Assembly (NCBI RefSeq): GCF_004136555.1
Contig: NZ_NOIT01000014.1
Coordinates: forward strand, 1 to 64,000
From: Kocuria carniphila
GTDB lineage: Bacteria > Actinomycetota > Actinomycetes > Actinomycetales > Micrococcaceae
Direction: 5' to 3'
Length of the DNA: 64,000 bases
Shown in pieces: positions 18,120 through 27,959 of the stretch; position 1 is the stretch's first letter, and every line of letters starts with the position of its first letter. The translations under genes were made by a program, and so were the position numbers. The notes under the pieces are model-generated. The model was not told where the DNA came from, did not search any database, and saw only the letters and a program-made list of their open reading frames with translations.

Positions 18120-19226
18120 TCAAAATGCCGTGGGCTGCTCTTCTTCGGGCGGATCCGTGGCCAACGCGGTCCGCAGTGCGGGGTCCTTGAAGGCCGCGTG
18201 ATCGGGCACGTTGAGCCCCAGGTGCTCCCACGCCGCGGCCATGGCAATGCGACCGCGAGGGGTGCGTCCCAACAATCCCTCGCGCACGAGGAATGGTTCG
18301 GCGACCGTCTCGACCGTCTCGGTTTCCTCGCCCACGGCAATGGCCAAGGTGGAAAGCCCAACCGGGCCCCCGTTGAACTTGGTGACCAGGGCGGAGAGGA
18401 CATTGCGGTCCAGTCGGTCCAGTCCCCTGACGTCCACTTCGTACATGTCCAGCGCAGCGCCGGCGGTGCGGGCATCGATCCTGTGCACCCCGTGCACCAG
18501 GGCCCAGTCCCGGACGCGTCGCAACAGTCGGTTGGCAATTCGTGGAGTACCGCGCGAACGTGAGGCCACTTCGTAGAACCCCTCAGAGGTCATGTTCAGG
18601 TCCAACAGACCTGCCGATCGGCGCAGGACGAGTTCGAGCTCGGGAACCGAGTAGAACTCCAGGTGGCCGGTGAAGCCGAAGCGATCACGCAGCGGTCCGG
18701 GCAACAGGCCCGCGCGCGTGGTGGCACCCACCAGGGTGAAGGGAGGTAGGTCCAGCGGGATGGACGTGGCACCGGCACCCTTGCCGACCACGATGTCCAC
18801 GCGGAAGTCCTCCATGGCCATGTAGAGCATTTCCTCGGCCGGGCGGGACATGCGGTGGATCTCGTCCAGGAACAGCACTTCACCATGGGTCAACGAGGAC
18901 AGAATGGCCGCCAGGTCACCGGCGTGTTGAATCGCAGGACCGGACGAGATCCGCAGGGGTACGTCAAGTTCCTGGGCAATGATCATGGCCAGCGTGGTCT
19001 TACCCAGGCCGGGAGGGCCCGAAAGCAGCACGTGGTCCGCGGTGCGTCCGCGCAGTTTGGAGGCTTCCAGGACGAGTGAGAGCTGAGCACGCACCCGCTT
19101 CTGCCCCACGAAATCGTCGAGGGTACCCGGGCGCAGACTCGCTTCGAGCTGCTGATCGTCCAGATCGCCCTCGGCGCCGACCAGTCGTTGCTCCCCCTGC
19201 ACAGAACCGCGTTCTTCGAATGCCAT
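18120..19226 (-). CDS. ruvB: Holliday junction DNA helicase RuvB
   Basis: RuvB is the hexameric AAA+ motor that drives branch migration with RuvA. The 368-residue protein has [12 protein letters not shown], Walker [10 protein letters not shown] near residue 69, Walker [10 protein letters not shown] near 118, sensor GATTRAGLL, and the C-terminal winged helix ([15 protein letters not shown]). Its ATG shares one base with the ruvA stop codon (TGATG). It belongs to the conserved ruvA-ruvB-yajC-secDF order. Confidence 0.96.
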   Translation of the reverse strand: MAFEERGSVQGEQRLVGAEGDLDDQQLEASLRPGTLDDFVGQKRVRAQLSLVLEASKLRGRTADHVLLSGPPGLGKTTLAMIIAQELDVPLRISSGPAIQHAGDLAAILSSLTHGEVLFLDEIHRMSRPAEEMLYMAMEDFRVDIVVGKGAGATSIPLDLPPFTLVGATTRAGLLPGPLRDRFGFTGHLEFYSVPELELVLRRSAGLLDLNMTSEGFYEVASRSRGTPRIANRLLRRVRDWALVHGVHRIDARTAGAALDMYEVDVRGLDRLDRNVLSALVTKFNGGPVGLSTLAIAVGEETETVETVAEPFLVREGLLGRTPRGRIAMAAAWEHLGLNVPDHAAFKDPALRTALATDPPEEEQPTAF

Positions 19227-19870
19227 CAGGACCGTCCTCGGCTACGCGCGTGACTCGTGCCCTTGGCCGTACCCAGCCAGGACAACACGGCGCGCAGGAC
19301 CTCTGCCACGTTGCCGGAATCCGCAAGCTCCGGTTGAGTCTCCAGGGCGTCGTCGATGCCACGGGTGGCGTCCTTTTCGCTCCATCCCAGACCCGTGAGC
19401 GCGTCCATGACCTGTTCGCGCCACACCTGCATCTGCGGCTGCGCGGCCGGACTCTCCTTGGGTTCCGGAAGCACGAGCTTGTCGGCCAGTTCCAGCACGA
19501 TGCGACGGGCGGATTTGGGGCCGATTCCCGGCACGGCGGTGAAGGCCTTGTCGTCTCCGGTGGCAATGGCGCGCCGGGTCTCGTCCGGTCCGAGCACGGA
19601 GACCGCGGCCAAAGCGGTGCGCGGTCCCACGCCGGAGACACCGAGCATCACGGTGAAGACTTCCTTCTCGTCCGCCCCTGCGAAGCCGAACAGCAAGGGG
19701 GCCTCGTCCTTGCGGGCAATGTAGGCAGTGTGAAGGTGCACCGTGGATCCCGTGCGCAGACCCGCCAGGGTATGCGGGCTGGCCTGGACCTCGATCCCGA
19801 ATCCCGAGACTTCGACCACCGCCTGGGTGGCACCCACGAAGCGCACCTCACCGGTCACCGATGCAATCAC
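19226..19870 (-). CDS. ruvA: Holliday junction DNA helicase RuvA
   Basis: RuvA binds the four-way junction as a tetramer and loads RuvB. The 214-residue protein has the N-terminal OB fold ([13 protein letters not shown]), two helix-hairpin-helix motifs ([12 protein letters not shown] and [14 protein letters not shown] near residues 80 and 113) and a C-terminal UBA-like domain that contacts RuvB ([12 protein letters not shown]). It uses a GTG start with a GGGAGCC ribosome site. A 208-base gap separates it from ruvC; that gap carries a LexA-box-like palindrome. Confidence 0.96.
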   Translation of the reverse strand: MIASVTGEVRFVGATQAVVEVSGFGIEVQASPHTLAGLRTGSTVHLHTAYIARKDEAPLLFGFAGADEKEVFTVMLGVSGVGPRTALAAVSVLGPDETRRAIATGDDKAFTAVPGIGPKSARRIVLELADKLVLPEPKESPAAQPQMQVWREQVMDALTGLGWSEKDATRGIDDALETQPELADSGNVAEVLRAVLSWLGTAKGTSHARSRGRS

Positions 19871-19909
19871 TGGGCGGCTCCCGTCACGCGGGGTGACCCC
19901 GCCATAGAT

Positions 19910-19925
19910 TCGAACACGTATACGA
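19910..19925. promoter_or_regulatory. candidate LexA (SOS) box upstream of ruvA
   Basis: The 16-mer TCGAACACGTATACGA lies 40 bases upstream of the ruvA start. It matches the actinobacterial/Bacillus-type SOS consensus TCGAAC-N4-GTTCGA at 10 of 12 fixed positions: the left half is perfect and the right half has two mismatches. DNA-damage control of ruvAB would fit the family, but the imperfect half-site leaves doubt. Confidence 0.45.
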
Positions 19926-20078
19926 ACTGCAACACGGCATCACTCTAACAACTCCCCCGGACATGCACAGCGCGCACCCTCCCATGGACGGCGCGCAGCG
20001 GTCGACCGGGCGGTGTCACTGGCCGAACGGGCCGTGTCATCGCTCGAACGCTCTGCGCCAACCCTGGAACCGCCAGGT

Positions 20079-20750
20079 TCAACGGCGCGGCAGTCGGACG
20101 GTCCTGGGAGCCTTCGGTTGACGAGAGGCCGCTTCGGCTTGTTTCCACGCCTGCTGCGCGGGAGTGAGCCCGGAGGCTCGCACGGATGAGGGCTGAGAAC
20201 CAGAGTGTGTAGAGGTCTTGGCCGCCGCGTTCATGCCCGACATGCCGCCGCGCCAGCCGTGGCACACGGCCAAGGCGAGGGCGTCGGCGGCGTCGGCGGG
20301 GCGCGGTGGTGCGTCCAGCCGCAGGATCCGGACCACCATGCGGTTGACGGACTCCTTGTCCGCGCCACCGTCTCCCGTGACCGCGGCCTTGACCTCGGAC
20401 GGGGTGTGCCACGCGACCGGGATCTGCCGCCGTGCGGCCGCCGCAATGACCACGCCGGTCGCTTGGGCGGTTCCCACCACAGTGGGCGCATTGTTCTGGG
20501 CGAACACGCGCTCTACCGCCACGACGTCCGGTGAGAACCGGTCCATGAGTGTCTCGGCCGCGTCCATGATGGCCAGCACACGGTGTTCGAGGGCCTCGTG
20601 TGCCTTGGTGCCGTTGACCTCCACGTGCACGAACGTTCCGGTGCGATTGGCAGCCATGTCCACGACCGCGAAGCCACAACGGGTCAGCCCCGGGTCCACC
20701 GCAAGAATGCGCTGTCCCGGGGCCGGTCCGCCGTCAGAACTGTGTGCCAC
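20079..20750 (-). CDS. ruvC: crossover junction endodeoxyribonuclease RuvC
   Basis: RuvC resolves Holliday junctions. The 223-residue product starts at the GTG at 20750, seven bases after the yebC stop codon; the frame stays open upstream but only through yebC. Catalytic acidic positions are visible: Asp in [12 protein letters not shown] (near residue 18), Glu in VVAVERVF, and the DA.DALA region near the end ([15 protein letters not shown]). The last 45 residues are a basic, Ala/Gln-rich extension beyond the usual 170-190 residues. Confidence 0.94.
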   Translation of the reverse strand: MAHSSDGGPAPGQRILAVDPGLTRCGFAVVDMAANRTGTFVHVEVNGTKAHEALEHRVLAIMDAAETLMDRFSPDVVAVERVFAQNNAPTVVGTAQATGVVIAAAARRQIPVAWHTPSEVKAAVTGDGGADKESVNRMVVRILRLDAPPRPADAADALALAVCHGWRGGMSGMNAAAKTSTHSGSQPSSVRASGLTPAQQAWKQAEAASRQPKAPRTVRLPRR

Positions 20751-20757
20751 GGAGTGC

Positions 20758-21519
20758 TCAGTCCTCGTCCTCGAGTTCCGCCAGCACGGATTCGGGGATG
20801 TTCGCGTTCGAGTAGACGTTCTGCACGTCGTCGAGTTCTTCGACGGCGTCCGCAAGCTTGAGGAACTTCTTGGCGCCTTCGGCATCCAGGTCCACCTTCA
20901 TGGTGGGGCGGAACTGGGGATCGTCGTTGTTGTAGTCCAGTCCGGACTCCTCCAACGCCTTACGGATCTCGGGAAGGTCGGTGGCCTCACTGACGACCTC
21001 GAAGACCTCGGACTCCTCGATGACCTCGTCCGCGCCGGCATCGAGTACGGCCATCAGGACGTCATCCTCGGTCAGACCGTCGGTCTTGGTCACCTCGGCC
21101 ACGCCCTTGCGCTCGAAGAGGTAGGCCACGGAACCGGAGTCCGCCATGGTGCCGCCGTGGCGGGTCACGGCCACACGCACCTCGGAGGCCGCGCGGTTCT
21201 TGTTGTCCGTCAGACATTCGATGTACAGCGCGGTGCCCTGGGGGCCGCGGGCTTCGTAGAGGATCTCCGAGTAATCGATGGTTTCGCCGGTCAGGCCGGC
21301 GCCACGCTTGATCGCGCGATCGATGTTGTCATTGGGCACGGAGTTCTTCTTGGCCTTGGACACGGCCAGGTCCAGTGCCGGGTTACCGGCGGTGTCCGCG
21401 CCACCCATGCGGGCGGCAACCTCAATGCCCTTGATGTACTTGGCGAAAGCTTTGGCGCGCTTGGCGTCGATCGCGGCCTTCTTGTGCTTGGTCGTGGCCC
21501 ATTTGGAGTGACCTGACAT
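20758..21519 (-). CDS. yebC: YebC/PmpR family regulatory protein
   Basis: YebC-type proteins were long called transcriptional regulators; recent work on related proteins links them to translation of proline-rich stretches. The 253-residue protein is full length and starts [15 protein letters not shown], the family hallmark, followed by [11 protein letters not shown] and the [17 protein letters not shown] segment. A strong AGGAGGAACTCG ribosome site precedes the ATG. It heads the transcript that runs into ruvC. Confidence 0.94.
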   Translation of the reverse strand: MSGHSKWATTKHKKAAIDAKRAKAFAKYIKGIEVAARMGGADTAGNPALDLAVSKAKKNSVPNDNIDRAIKRGAGLTGETIDYSEILYEARGPQGTALYIECLTDNKNRAASEVRVAVTRHGGTMADSGSVAYLFERKGVAEVTKTDGLTEDDVLMAVLDAGADEVIEESEVFEVVSEATDLPEIRKALEESGLDYNNDDPQFRPTMKVDLDAEGAKKFLKLADAVEELDDVQNVYSNANIPESVLAELEDED

Positions 21520-21582
21520 CGAGTTCCTCCTAGAAAGTCTGTGCGCCCGGCCTCACAGCGCCGGGTCTACGATTTGTCAATT

Positions 21583-21611
21583 ATTTTAGCGATTCGTCAG
21601 GGCGCCTCGAA
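21583..21611 (-). promoter_or_regulatory. candidate yebC-ruvC promoter
   Basis: On the minus strand a -10-like TAAAAT (21588-21583) lies 17 bases after a -35-like TTCGAG (21611-21606). A GC hairpin (CCCGGC/GCCGGG) lies between this and the yebC ribosome site. An alternative TTGACA (21580-21575) has no good -10. Confidence 0.3.
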
Positions 21612-21626
21612 GGCTGCCCCGCGTCG

Positions 21627-22358
21627 CTAACGGGGTCTCGTCTGGGCGACGCCGCGCGCGTGTTCCGCATACGTGTCGTCCAGAGACGCCTCCGGGAAGC
21701 GGTCCCCGCGCGTTTCCACCGCGGTCCGCAACAGGAAATCGGCCACGGCAGGGTTCTTGGGCAGCAACGATCCGTGCAGGTAACTGCCCAGCACGTTGTG
21801 CGTGCGCGCGCCCTCGGTACCGTCCTCCCCGTTGTTACCGGCCCCGCTGACCACGGTTGCCATCGCTGCCTGGTCCGGTCCCAGCGTGGTCAGTCCGGAG
21901 TGGTTCTCGTAGCCGATGATCGTGCCGAATTCCGGGGACTCCGTCACGATATTGCCGATCAAACGCTCCGGTCCACCGACCGTTTCCAGATCGAACATCT
22001 CAATGCCCCTCAGGGTCTCTCCCCCGCCGGTTCGGAACTCCCGGCCGAACAACTGGTAGAGCCCGCAGATGACCAACATGGGCGTACCCGCCGACGCCGC
22101 CTCGTGCAGTTTGGGAGCCACGCGAGCGAGATCCTCGGCCACTCGGAACTGGCCCGAGTCCTGACCACCGCCACCCACGAAGAGGTCTGCGTAGTCGGGC
22201 CACGGGTCACCCGGGTTGTAGTCGTGCACCCGTACCTCGTAGCCGTAGCGCTCGGCCCTGCGTTTGAGGGTCAGCGTGTTGCCCCAGTCCCCGTAGATGT
22301 TCATGTCCCGCGGATACAGCTGGACGATGTCCAGGGAACCCACTTTTTCCTGATTCAT
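21627..22358 (-). CDS. gatD: lipid II isoglutaminyl synthase, glutaminase subunit GatD
   Basis: GatD supplies ammonia from glutamine to MurT, which amidates the D-Glu of lipid II to D-isoglutamine; this acts on the cytoplasmic face before lipid II flips. The 243-residue CobB/CobQ-like class I amidotransferase has the family start VQLYPRDMNIYGDWGN, the nucleophile in MLVICGLYQLFG (Cys near residue 104), and a catalytic His in LGSYLHGSLLPKNP near residue 189. It starts 10 bases after the murT stop codon, so the two form one operon and enzyme. Confidence 0.95.
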   Translation of the reverse strand: MNQEKVGSLDIVQLYPRDMNIYGDWGNTLTLKRRAERYGYEVRVHDYNPGDPWPDYADLFVGGGGQDSGQFRVAEDLARVAPKLHEAASAGTPMLVICGLYQLFGREFRTGGGETLRGIEMFDLETVGGPERLIGNIVTESPEFGTIIGYENHSGLTTLGPDQAAMATVVSGAGNNGEDGTEGARTHNVLGSYLHGSLLPKNPAVADFLLRTAVETRGDRFPEASLDDTYAEHARGVAQTRPR

Positions 22359-22368
22359 GATCGGCTCC

Positions 22369-23673
22369 TCAGATCGTGTCCACGTGGGTCATGCCGCCCA
22401 GGATCTTCCGCAGCGACAGCATGGCGGTGTAGGTGCAGAAGATGCGCATGGGCCGGTCCCCCGCCCCTGCAATGAATTGCTTCAGTGCGGACTCGAGGTC
22501 CGTGTCCACGGATCCGACCTCCACCAGGTCGTAGTCCAGCCGTAGCGCCATGTCCCACGCACGCACACCCGAGACAATGTCCACGCCTCCGGCACGCAGA
22601 CTGTCGAAATCGACGTCCCACAACCACGACACGTCCCGACCGTCCGCGTAGGCGTCGTTGATCGCGATCATGGTCGCGTAGTCGTCGGCCGAGGCCGACG
22701 CCAGCGACAACCGGAATCCGGCGGGGTTCTTCACGAGCAACAACTGGAGGGGCTTGCCCTCCACCGTCACGGTTTCGCCTCGACCGAAGGCAGGTGTTAC
22801 ACGGGACAGTTCGTCCACCAGCGACGCCACGTCCGCACTGTCGCCGAGCACTTGCAAGGCCAAGGCGAGGGCCGCCGCGGCGTTGTACTGGTTGTACACA
22901 CCGTAGAGATCGATCGTGGCCGTGTGCTCCTGGCCGTGCACGTCCAGATCCACACTGTTGGCTTTGACGGCGTTGAGCACCACGTCAGCGGCCGGTCGGG
23001 CCACGGATGGTTGCGCTGAATCCAGCTCGACATTCTCGGTCTGGCGCAGCACGTCACGCATGTCGTCGTCGGAGGGGAACATGGGCCGCAGCGCGTCCGA
23101 CAGGCCGAACCATTCAACGGTGGCGTCAGCGGCGACGTCGTCCGCGAGACTGGCGATGCGCGGGTCCTCGCGGTTGAGGACCACGGTACCGGTGGTCGCC
23201 TTGGCGACCTGGCTGAGCATGCGGCGGGTCGTGTCGATCTCACCGAAACGGTCGAGCTGATCGCGCATCACGTTGAGTAGTAGCGCGTAGCGGGGCTTGA
23301 CCTGCTTGACGAAGTGCACGGCGTGCGCCTCATCGAGTTCCAGCACCGCGACGTCCGCGTCGAGGCGGCCGAACGCATTCATCTCGGCCAACAACGACGC
23401 CGCGACGCCCCGGACGAAATTCGATCCCGTGCGGTTCGTGAACACGCGCAGCCCCTGCGAACGCAGCAACTGCACGGCCATTTTGGTGGTTGTCGTTTTG
23501 CCGTTGGTGCCGCTGATGACCACCACGCCGTGGGGCAGCTTGGCGAGTTCTTCCGCGACGAAGGCCGGGTGCAGCTTTTCCATGACCAGGCCGGGGAAGG
23601 CGGACCCGCCCCCACGCAGGCTCGAGGCCCAGCGAACTCCCTGGCCGAGTAGACGTACGAGTGGTCGAGACAT
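22369..23673 (-). CDS. murT: lipid II isoglutaminyl synthase subunit MurT
   Basis: MurT is the Mur-ligase-like ATPase partner of GatD. The 434-residue protein has the P-loop ISGTNGKTTTTKM (near residue 50), the Mur central-domain motif VLELDEAHAVHF, LNVMRDQLDRFGE, and the DUF1727 C-terminal domain (LLLVKNPAGFRLSL). I start at the ATG at 23673 (MSRPLVRLLG), eight bases after AGGA. Many MurT proteins carry a four-cysteine zinc ribbon in the central domain; here the matching stretch (near 195-235) has no cysteine, and the whole protein has only one. Confidence 0.93.
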   Translation of the reverse strand: MSRPLVRLLGQGVRWASSLRGGGSAFPGLVMEKLHPAFVAEELAKLPHGVVVISGTNGKTTTTKMAVQLLRSQGLRVFTNRTGSNFVRGVAASLLAEMNAFGRLDADVAVLELDEAHAVHFVKQVKPRYALLLNVMRDQLDRFGEIDTTRRMLSQVAKATTGTVVLNREDPRIASLADDVAADATVEWFGLSDALRPMFPSDDDMRDVLRQTENVELDSAQPSVARPAADVVLNAVKANSVDLDVHGQEHTATIDLYGVYNQYNAAAALALALQVLGDSADVASLVDELSRVTPAFGRGETVTVEGKPLQLLLVKNPAGFRLSLASASADDYATMIAINDAYADGRDVSWLWDVDFDSLRAGGVDIVSGVRAWDMALRLDYDLVEVGSVDTDLESALKQFIAGAGDRPMRIFCTYTAMLSLRKILGGMTHVDTI

Positions 23674-23744
23674 GGATTCCATCCTAGTGACAGGTGTACC
23701 GCCGCACGCGGCCACTCGAAAGCGACGCTCGCGCGCGGGGAGGT

Positions 23745-24326
23745 TCAGGAACGGGGCCAGGCAGCGGCGATGTCGTCGCGGTTGGCACCCAGGGTCTGAA
23801 TCAGGGGCTTGGTCTGGGCAATCACCGGCATGAAATTGGCGTCCCCGTCCCAGCGCGGCACCACGTGCTGGTGCAGGTGCGCGGACAATGAGCCGCCCGC
23901 GGCCGAACCCAGATTCAGTCCCACGTTGAACGCGGCCGGCTGAGCCACCTCACGAATGGTGGCGACCGCCGTGCGGGTCAACACGTTCAGCTCCCACAAC
24001 TCGTCGTCCGTGAGTTCGGTGATGTCCGCGACGTGACGATACGGACACACGAGCAAGTGACCGGGATTGTACGGGAACAGGTTGAGCACCACGAAACAGT
24101 GCTCACCGCGGTGCACGATCAATGCGTCATCGTCCGTACGGTCCGGACCGGTGCAGAACGGGCAACCCGGAGTTTCCTTGATCGAGGGGTCCTCACCGCG
24201 CACGTACGCGAGCCGGTGGGGTGTCCACAATCGTTGGAAACTATCCGGTACACCGGGCAGCTCGAACTCGTCCTGAGCCACCCAGTGTTGATTCTCGTTC
24301 TTGGTCTCCGCGTTGTCGTCCGTCAC
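23745..24326 (-). CDS. HIT family protein, Ap4A phosphorylase-like
   Basis: A 193-residue histidine-triad protein. The triad [10 protein letters not shown] lies near residue 155, and a CPFCTG zinc-type pair lies near residue 53. It corresponds in family and place to Mycobacterium Rv2613c, a diadenosine tetraphosphate phosphorylase, which also sits next to thrS. I use the GTG at 24326, whose GTGA overlaps the thrS stop codon and shows translational coupling; the frame is open far upstream only because it runs antisense-like through thrS. The substrate is inferred from the orthologue. Confidence 0.9.
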   Translation of the reverse strand: MTDDNAETKNENQHWVAQDEFELPGVPDSFQRLWTPHRLAYVRGEDPSIKETPGCPFCTGPDRTDDDALIVHRGEHCFVVLNLFPYNPGHLLVCPYRHVADITELTDDELWELNVLTRTAVATIREVAQPAAFNVGLNLGSAAGGSLSAHLHQHVVPRWDGDANFMPVIAQTKPLIQTLGANRDDIAAAWPRS

Positions 24327-26407
24327 GACTGCTCCGCAACGATTTCCGTGACCTCCACGTTCGACGGCGCCGAAGGGTCCTCGTTCACGCGGTCGCGCAC
24401 GTGCCGCACGATCATCTCCACGGCATCGTCCACGGGCACCGCGTTGTACTGCGATCCGTCGCGGTAGCGGAAGGAGACGGCACCGGCGTCGGCGTCGTCG
24501 CCGCCGGCGATGACCACGAACGGGATCTTGTCCTTGGAGGCCGTGCGAATCTTCTTGGGGAAGCGGTCCGAAGACGTATCCACCTCCACCCGAATGCCCT
24601 GGACCCGCAGCTTGGCCGCGAATTCGTCCAGGTAGTCGTTGAACGCCTCGGCCACCGGAATGGCGCGCACCTGAACCGGGGCCAGCCATGCCGGGAACGC
24701 TCCGGCGTAGTGCTCGGTCAGTACGCCCATGAAGCGTTCCACGGAACCGAACAGGGCGCGGTGGATCATCACGGGACGCTGACGCGTGCCGTCCGCGGCC
24801 TGGTATTCGAGGTCGAAGCGCTCGGGCAGGTTGAAGTCCAACTGGATGGTGGACATCTGCCACGTACGCCCGATCGCGTCCTTGGCCTGCACGGAAATCT
24901 TGGGGCCGTAGAAGGCTGCTCCCCCGGGATCAGGGACCAGCTGCAGACCGGAATCCTCGGCCACCTCCTGCAGCGTGCGGGTGGCCTCGTCCCAGATCTC
25001 GTCCGAGCCCACGAACTTCTCGGGGTCCTTGGTGGAGAGTTCCAAGTAGAAGTCGTCCAGGCCGTAGTCCTTGAGCAGGGACAGCACGAAGTTCAGGGTG
25101 GCCGTCAGCTCATCCTTCATCTGCTCGCGAGTGCAGTAAATGTGTGCGTCATCCTGGGTCATGCCGCGCACGCGGGTCAGACCGTGGATCACGCCGGACT
25201 TCTCGTAGCGGTACACCGCGCCGAACTCGAACAACCGCAGGGGCAGCTCACGGTATGAGCGGCCGCGTGAGCGGTAAATCAAGTTGTGCATGGGGCAGTT
25301 CATGGGCTTGAGGTAGTAGTCCTGGCCCGGCTTGGTGAGCTCACCCGTTTCCGGGTTGCGCTCCTCGTCCACGTGCATGGGAGGGAACATGCCGTCCCGG
25401 TACCAGTCCAGGTGGCCGGAGACCTCGTACAGGTGGCCCTTGGTGATGTGCGGGGAGTAGACGAACTCGTAGCCGGCCTCGGTGTGGCGCTGGCGCGAGT
25501 AGTCCTCCATCTCCTTGCGGATGATGCCGCCCTTGGGGTGGAACACCGGCAGACCGGAACCCAGCTCGTCCGGGAAGGAGAACAGGTCCAGTTCGGAACC
25601 CAGCTTGCGGTGATCGCGACGTTCGGCCTCAGCCAAACGCTCCTTGTAGGCCTTGAGCTCGTCCTTCGAGGGCCAAGCCGTTCCGTAGATGCGCTGCAAC
25701 TGCTTGTTCTTCTCGTTACCGCGCCAGTAGGCAGCCGCCGAACGCATCAGGGCAAACCCGTTGCCGATCAGCTTGGTGTTGGGTACATGGGGACCGCGGC
25801 ACAGGTCCCGCCACACGATCTCGTGACTCTGTCGGTCCACGTTGTCGTAAATGGTGATCTCCCCGGCGCCCACTTCAACGGAAGCGCCTTCCGCGGATTC
25901 TTCCATGGAACCTGAACCCGGGCCGTTGGCCAGGTCGATGAGTTCGAGCTTGTAGGGCTCGTCCGCCATCTCCTGGCGGGCCTCGTCCTCGTCGACCGCG
26001 CGCCGCTGGAACAGCTGCGACTTGTTCACGATCTTGAGCATGGACTTCTCGATCTTCTTCAGATCCTCCGGCGTGAACGGCTCGTCGACGTCGAAATCGA
26101 AGTAGAAACCGTCCGTGATGTACGGGCCGATGCCCAACTTGGCGTCCGGGCGCAACTGCTGCACGGCCTGGGCCATGACGTGGGCCGTGGAGTGACGCAG
26201 CACCTCCAGGCCTTCGGGGTCACTCACGAGCACGCGCTCCACGACATCACCGTCGGAGAGCTCGGTGCTCAGATCCTTGAGCTCACCGTTGATGTGGGCC
26301 ACCACCACCTCACGCTGATCCGCGTACAGATCAGCCGCCGTGGTTCCTTGGATCTCGGTGCGCGGGGCGCTGTCCACGGTCAGCTGTAATTGAGCGGCAT
26401 CAGACAT
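24323..26407 (-). CDS. thrS: threonyl-tRNA synthetase
   Basis: Charges tRNA-Thr. The 694-residue protein has an N-terminal TGS domain (near 10-75), the SAD editing domain ([14 protein letters not shown] near 92, plus the RGPHVPNT segment), the class II core with [20 protein letters not shown] and [13 protein letters not shown], and a C-terminal anticodon-binding domain. The ATG has a good AAGGAG site. The 220-base leader shows no T-box sequence. It is cotranscribed with the HIT gene. Confidence 0.96.
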   Translation of the reverse strand: MSDAAQLQLTVDSAPRTEIQGTTAADLYADQREVVVAHINGELKDLSTELSDGDVVERVLVSDPEGLEVLRHSTAHVMAQAVQQLRPDAKLGIGPYITDGFYFDFDVDEPFTPEDLKKIEKSMLKIVNKSQLFQRRAVDEDEARQEMADEPYKLELIDLANGPGSGSMEESAEGASVEVGAGEITIYDNVDRQSHEIVWRDLCRGPHVPNTKLIGNGFALMRSAAAYWRGNEKNKQLQRIYGTAWPSKDELKAYKERLAEAERRDHRKLGSELDLFSFPDELGSGLPVFHPKGGIIRKEMEDYSRQRHTEAGYEFVYSPHITKGHLYEVSGHLDWYRDGMFPPMHVDEERNPETGELTKPGQDYYLKPMNCPMHNLIYRSRGRSYRELPLRLFEFGAVYRYEKSGVIHGLTRVRGMTQDDAHIYCTREQMKDELTATLNFVLSLLKDYGLDDFYLELSTKDPEKFVGSDEIWDEATRTLQEVAEDSGLQLVPDPGGAAFYGPKISVQAKDAIGRTWQMSTIQLDFNLPERFDLEYQAADGTRQRPVMIHRALFGSVERFMGVLTEHYAGAFPAWLAPVQVRAIPVAEAFNDYLDEFAAKLRVQGIRVEVDTSSDRFPKKIRTASKDKIPFVVIAGGDDADAGAVSFRYRDGSQYNAVPVDDAVEMIVRHVRDRVNEDPSAPSNVEVTEIVAEQS

Positions 26408-26556
26408 GAGTTACTCCTTGAATGTTCGTGTGACGCGCGTCCATACCGGGGACGCGCGGGACCCGCGGACCTTTCGGTGCAACGGGGACGCAGATGATGC
26501 TACCGCTCCGACCGGGAGCGGACACAGTTGACGGGCCGGGAAGCGGCCCGAAATCA

Positions 26557-26590
26557 GCTGCACCCCGGGCCCAAAGGCGCGGGGTGCAGC
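26557..26590 (-). terminator. hairpin downstream of PRC-barrel gene
   Basis: GCTGCACCCCG (26557-26567) and CGGGGTGCAGC (26580-26590) form a perfect 11-bp stem. It lies about 40 bases past the stop codon of the PRC/DUF2382 gene on the minus strand and before thrS. The T-tract is short (TGATTT). Confidence 0.65.
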
Positions 26591-26627
26591 GATTACCGAT
26601 TCAACGCCTCAGCGTTGCGGATCAGTT

Positions 26628-27611
26628 TCAGCGACGGGGAGCGTTGCCGCCCAGGCCGTCACGGCCGTCCAGATCGCGGTCACGGCCATCAAGGTCGCGG
26701 TCACGATCGGTCAGGTTGCGATCATTGCCGGTCTCGACATCGACCTGTTCCTTGCGAACATCGGCTTCGACGCGCTGGGTGTCGCGGACGGTCTCCTTGT
26801 TCAGGCCGACCTCCTCGACAGCCACGGCTTCCTTCTCGACCACGGGGCGCTCTTCGTGGAGGGAAACCTCGACCTCTTCCTCACCGATGGTGCCGGTGCG
26901 GGCCTGGCCATCGCGGATCGGGGTGCGCTCGACGGAGACCTCTTCGCGCTCGACGGGAACGTCAACGGTCTCGTGATCGGTGACCACGTACTTGCGCAGA
27001 CGTGCACGGCCGGTCTCGCGCTCCTGGGTGCCAACCTTGAGCTGCTCCTCGTGGCGAACCACGGATGCGTCGTCGCGGTCAGTCAGGTCGCGGTCGCGGT
27101 CAGCGACGTCGCGGCGGTCCTGGTCCACCAGGCCGCGGTCACGGTCGGTGAGGTCGCGATCACGGTCGCCATCGCGGCCTGCGGCTGCACCTGCAACACC
27201 GGCGGTGCCAGCGGTACCGGCAGCAGCGTTACGGTCGCGATCGTTCAAGTCGCGGTCACGGTCGGTGAGGTCGCGATCACGATCTGCGCCACGACCGTTG
27301 TCGTAGTTCAGCTCGTAGTAGCGGTAGAGCTCTTCCTCTTCCTGAGGGGAAAGGTGCTGGTCTGCATCGACCTTCGGAGCATCCTTGATGACATCCTTCT
27401 GGTAAGGCAGCACAACGCGGTCGCCGTCCTGGCGAGCGTCCTTCACCGGAACGAAGCTCTCCTTCGCTCCGAAGAGACCGGTGTTCACGGTCAGGAACGT
27501 GGGCTCACCCGAGTTGTCGTCGAGGAAAACCTGCTCCACCTTGCCGACCTTGTCGCCGTCAGCATCGTAGGCAGTGCTGGAGAGAATCGCATTCACATCG
27601 AAAGTGGTCAT
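26628..27611 (-). CDS. PRC-barrel and DUF2382 protein with Asp-Arg repeats
   Basis: A 327-residue soluble protein in three parts. Residues 1-100 are a PRC-barrel domain (KVGKVEQVFLDDNSGEPTFLTV). Residues about 107-190 are a low-complexity block built from DRDRDLTDRDR-type units interrupted by an Ala/Gly/Thr stretch. Residues about 195-300 are a DUF2382 domain (LRKYVVTDHETVDVPVEREEV, EEEVEVSLHEERPVV). A second short Asp-Arg block closes the protein. Such proteins are widespread in stress-tolerant actinobacteria but lack a proven function. The ATG has a GAAGGAG site. It stands alone and diverges from the NfeD gene. Confidence 0.85.
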   Translation of the reverse strand: MTTFDVNAILSSTAYDADGDKVGKVEQVFLDDNSGEPTFLTVNTGLFGAKESFVPVKDARQDGDRVVLPYQKDVIKDAPKVDADQHLSPQEEEELYRYYELNYDNGRGADRDRDLTDRDRDLNDRDRNAAAGTAGTAGVAGAAAGRDGDRDRDLTDRDRGLVDQDRRDVADRDRDLTDRDDASVVRHEEQLKVGTQERETGRARLRKYVVTDHETVDVPVEREEVSVERTPIRDGQARTGTIGEEEVEVSLHEERPVVEKEAVAVEEVGLNKETVRDTQRVEADVRKEQVDVETGNDRNLTDRDRDLDGRDRDLDGRDGLGGNAPRR

Positions 27612-27959
27612 CGCAAGAACTCCTTCAAGTTTATTGCGTTCGTCAAAGCACGGTTTGTGCCCTGCGAGCCATCACTCTGCACGATGGCATTGTGATCTAG
27701 CTTGCCGCCCAGCTTACTGATGTTCAGTTGCCTGACAATAGATTTTCTCTCTCGGGTGAAATGACCGTGGGACACTTCCCCGGCCAAGGTTTATCCATTA
27801 GTGACCCGCTAGTACCGAGCGTGGGGCCCGCCTAGGAATGGGCCATTCCGGCCTCGAGGCGTGGGGTAGGGCACAATGGGAAGGGAGCCGACAGGTGGCG
27901 GGCTGCGCATCCTGCGGAGGCGGCCACTTCCGACACTTCAATCATGTCTGGAGCCTCAC
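27612..27959. other. divergent intergenic region, PRC gene / NfeD gene
   Basis: No convincing coding frame. The part next to the PRC gene is clearly more AT-rich than its surroundings (27715-27760 and around 27790), as expected for promoters. On the plus strand the GGAG site at about 27950 serves the NfeD GTG. I see no clear operator or small RNA. Confidence 0.5.

Noticed and set aside
26408-26627. Possible T-box leader before thrS
   Set aside because: No T-box core sequence (AGGGTGGnACCGCG-like) or specifier loop is visible; the hairpin there serves as terminator of the upstream gene.
26680-27300. Tandem repeats resembling a CRISPR-like array
   Set aside because: The units are the codons of an Asp-Arg-rich protein segment in one uninterrupted frame; spacing and spacers do not fit CRISPR.
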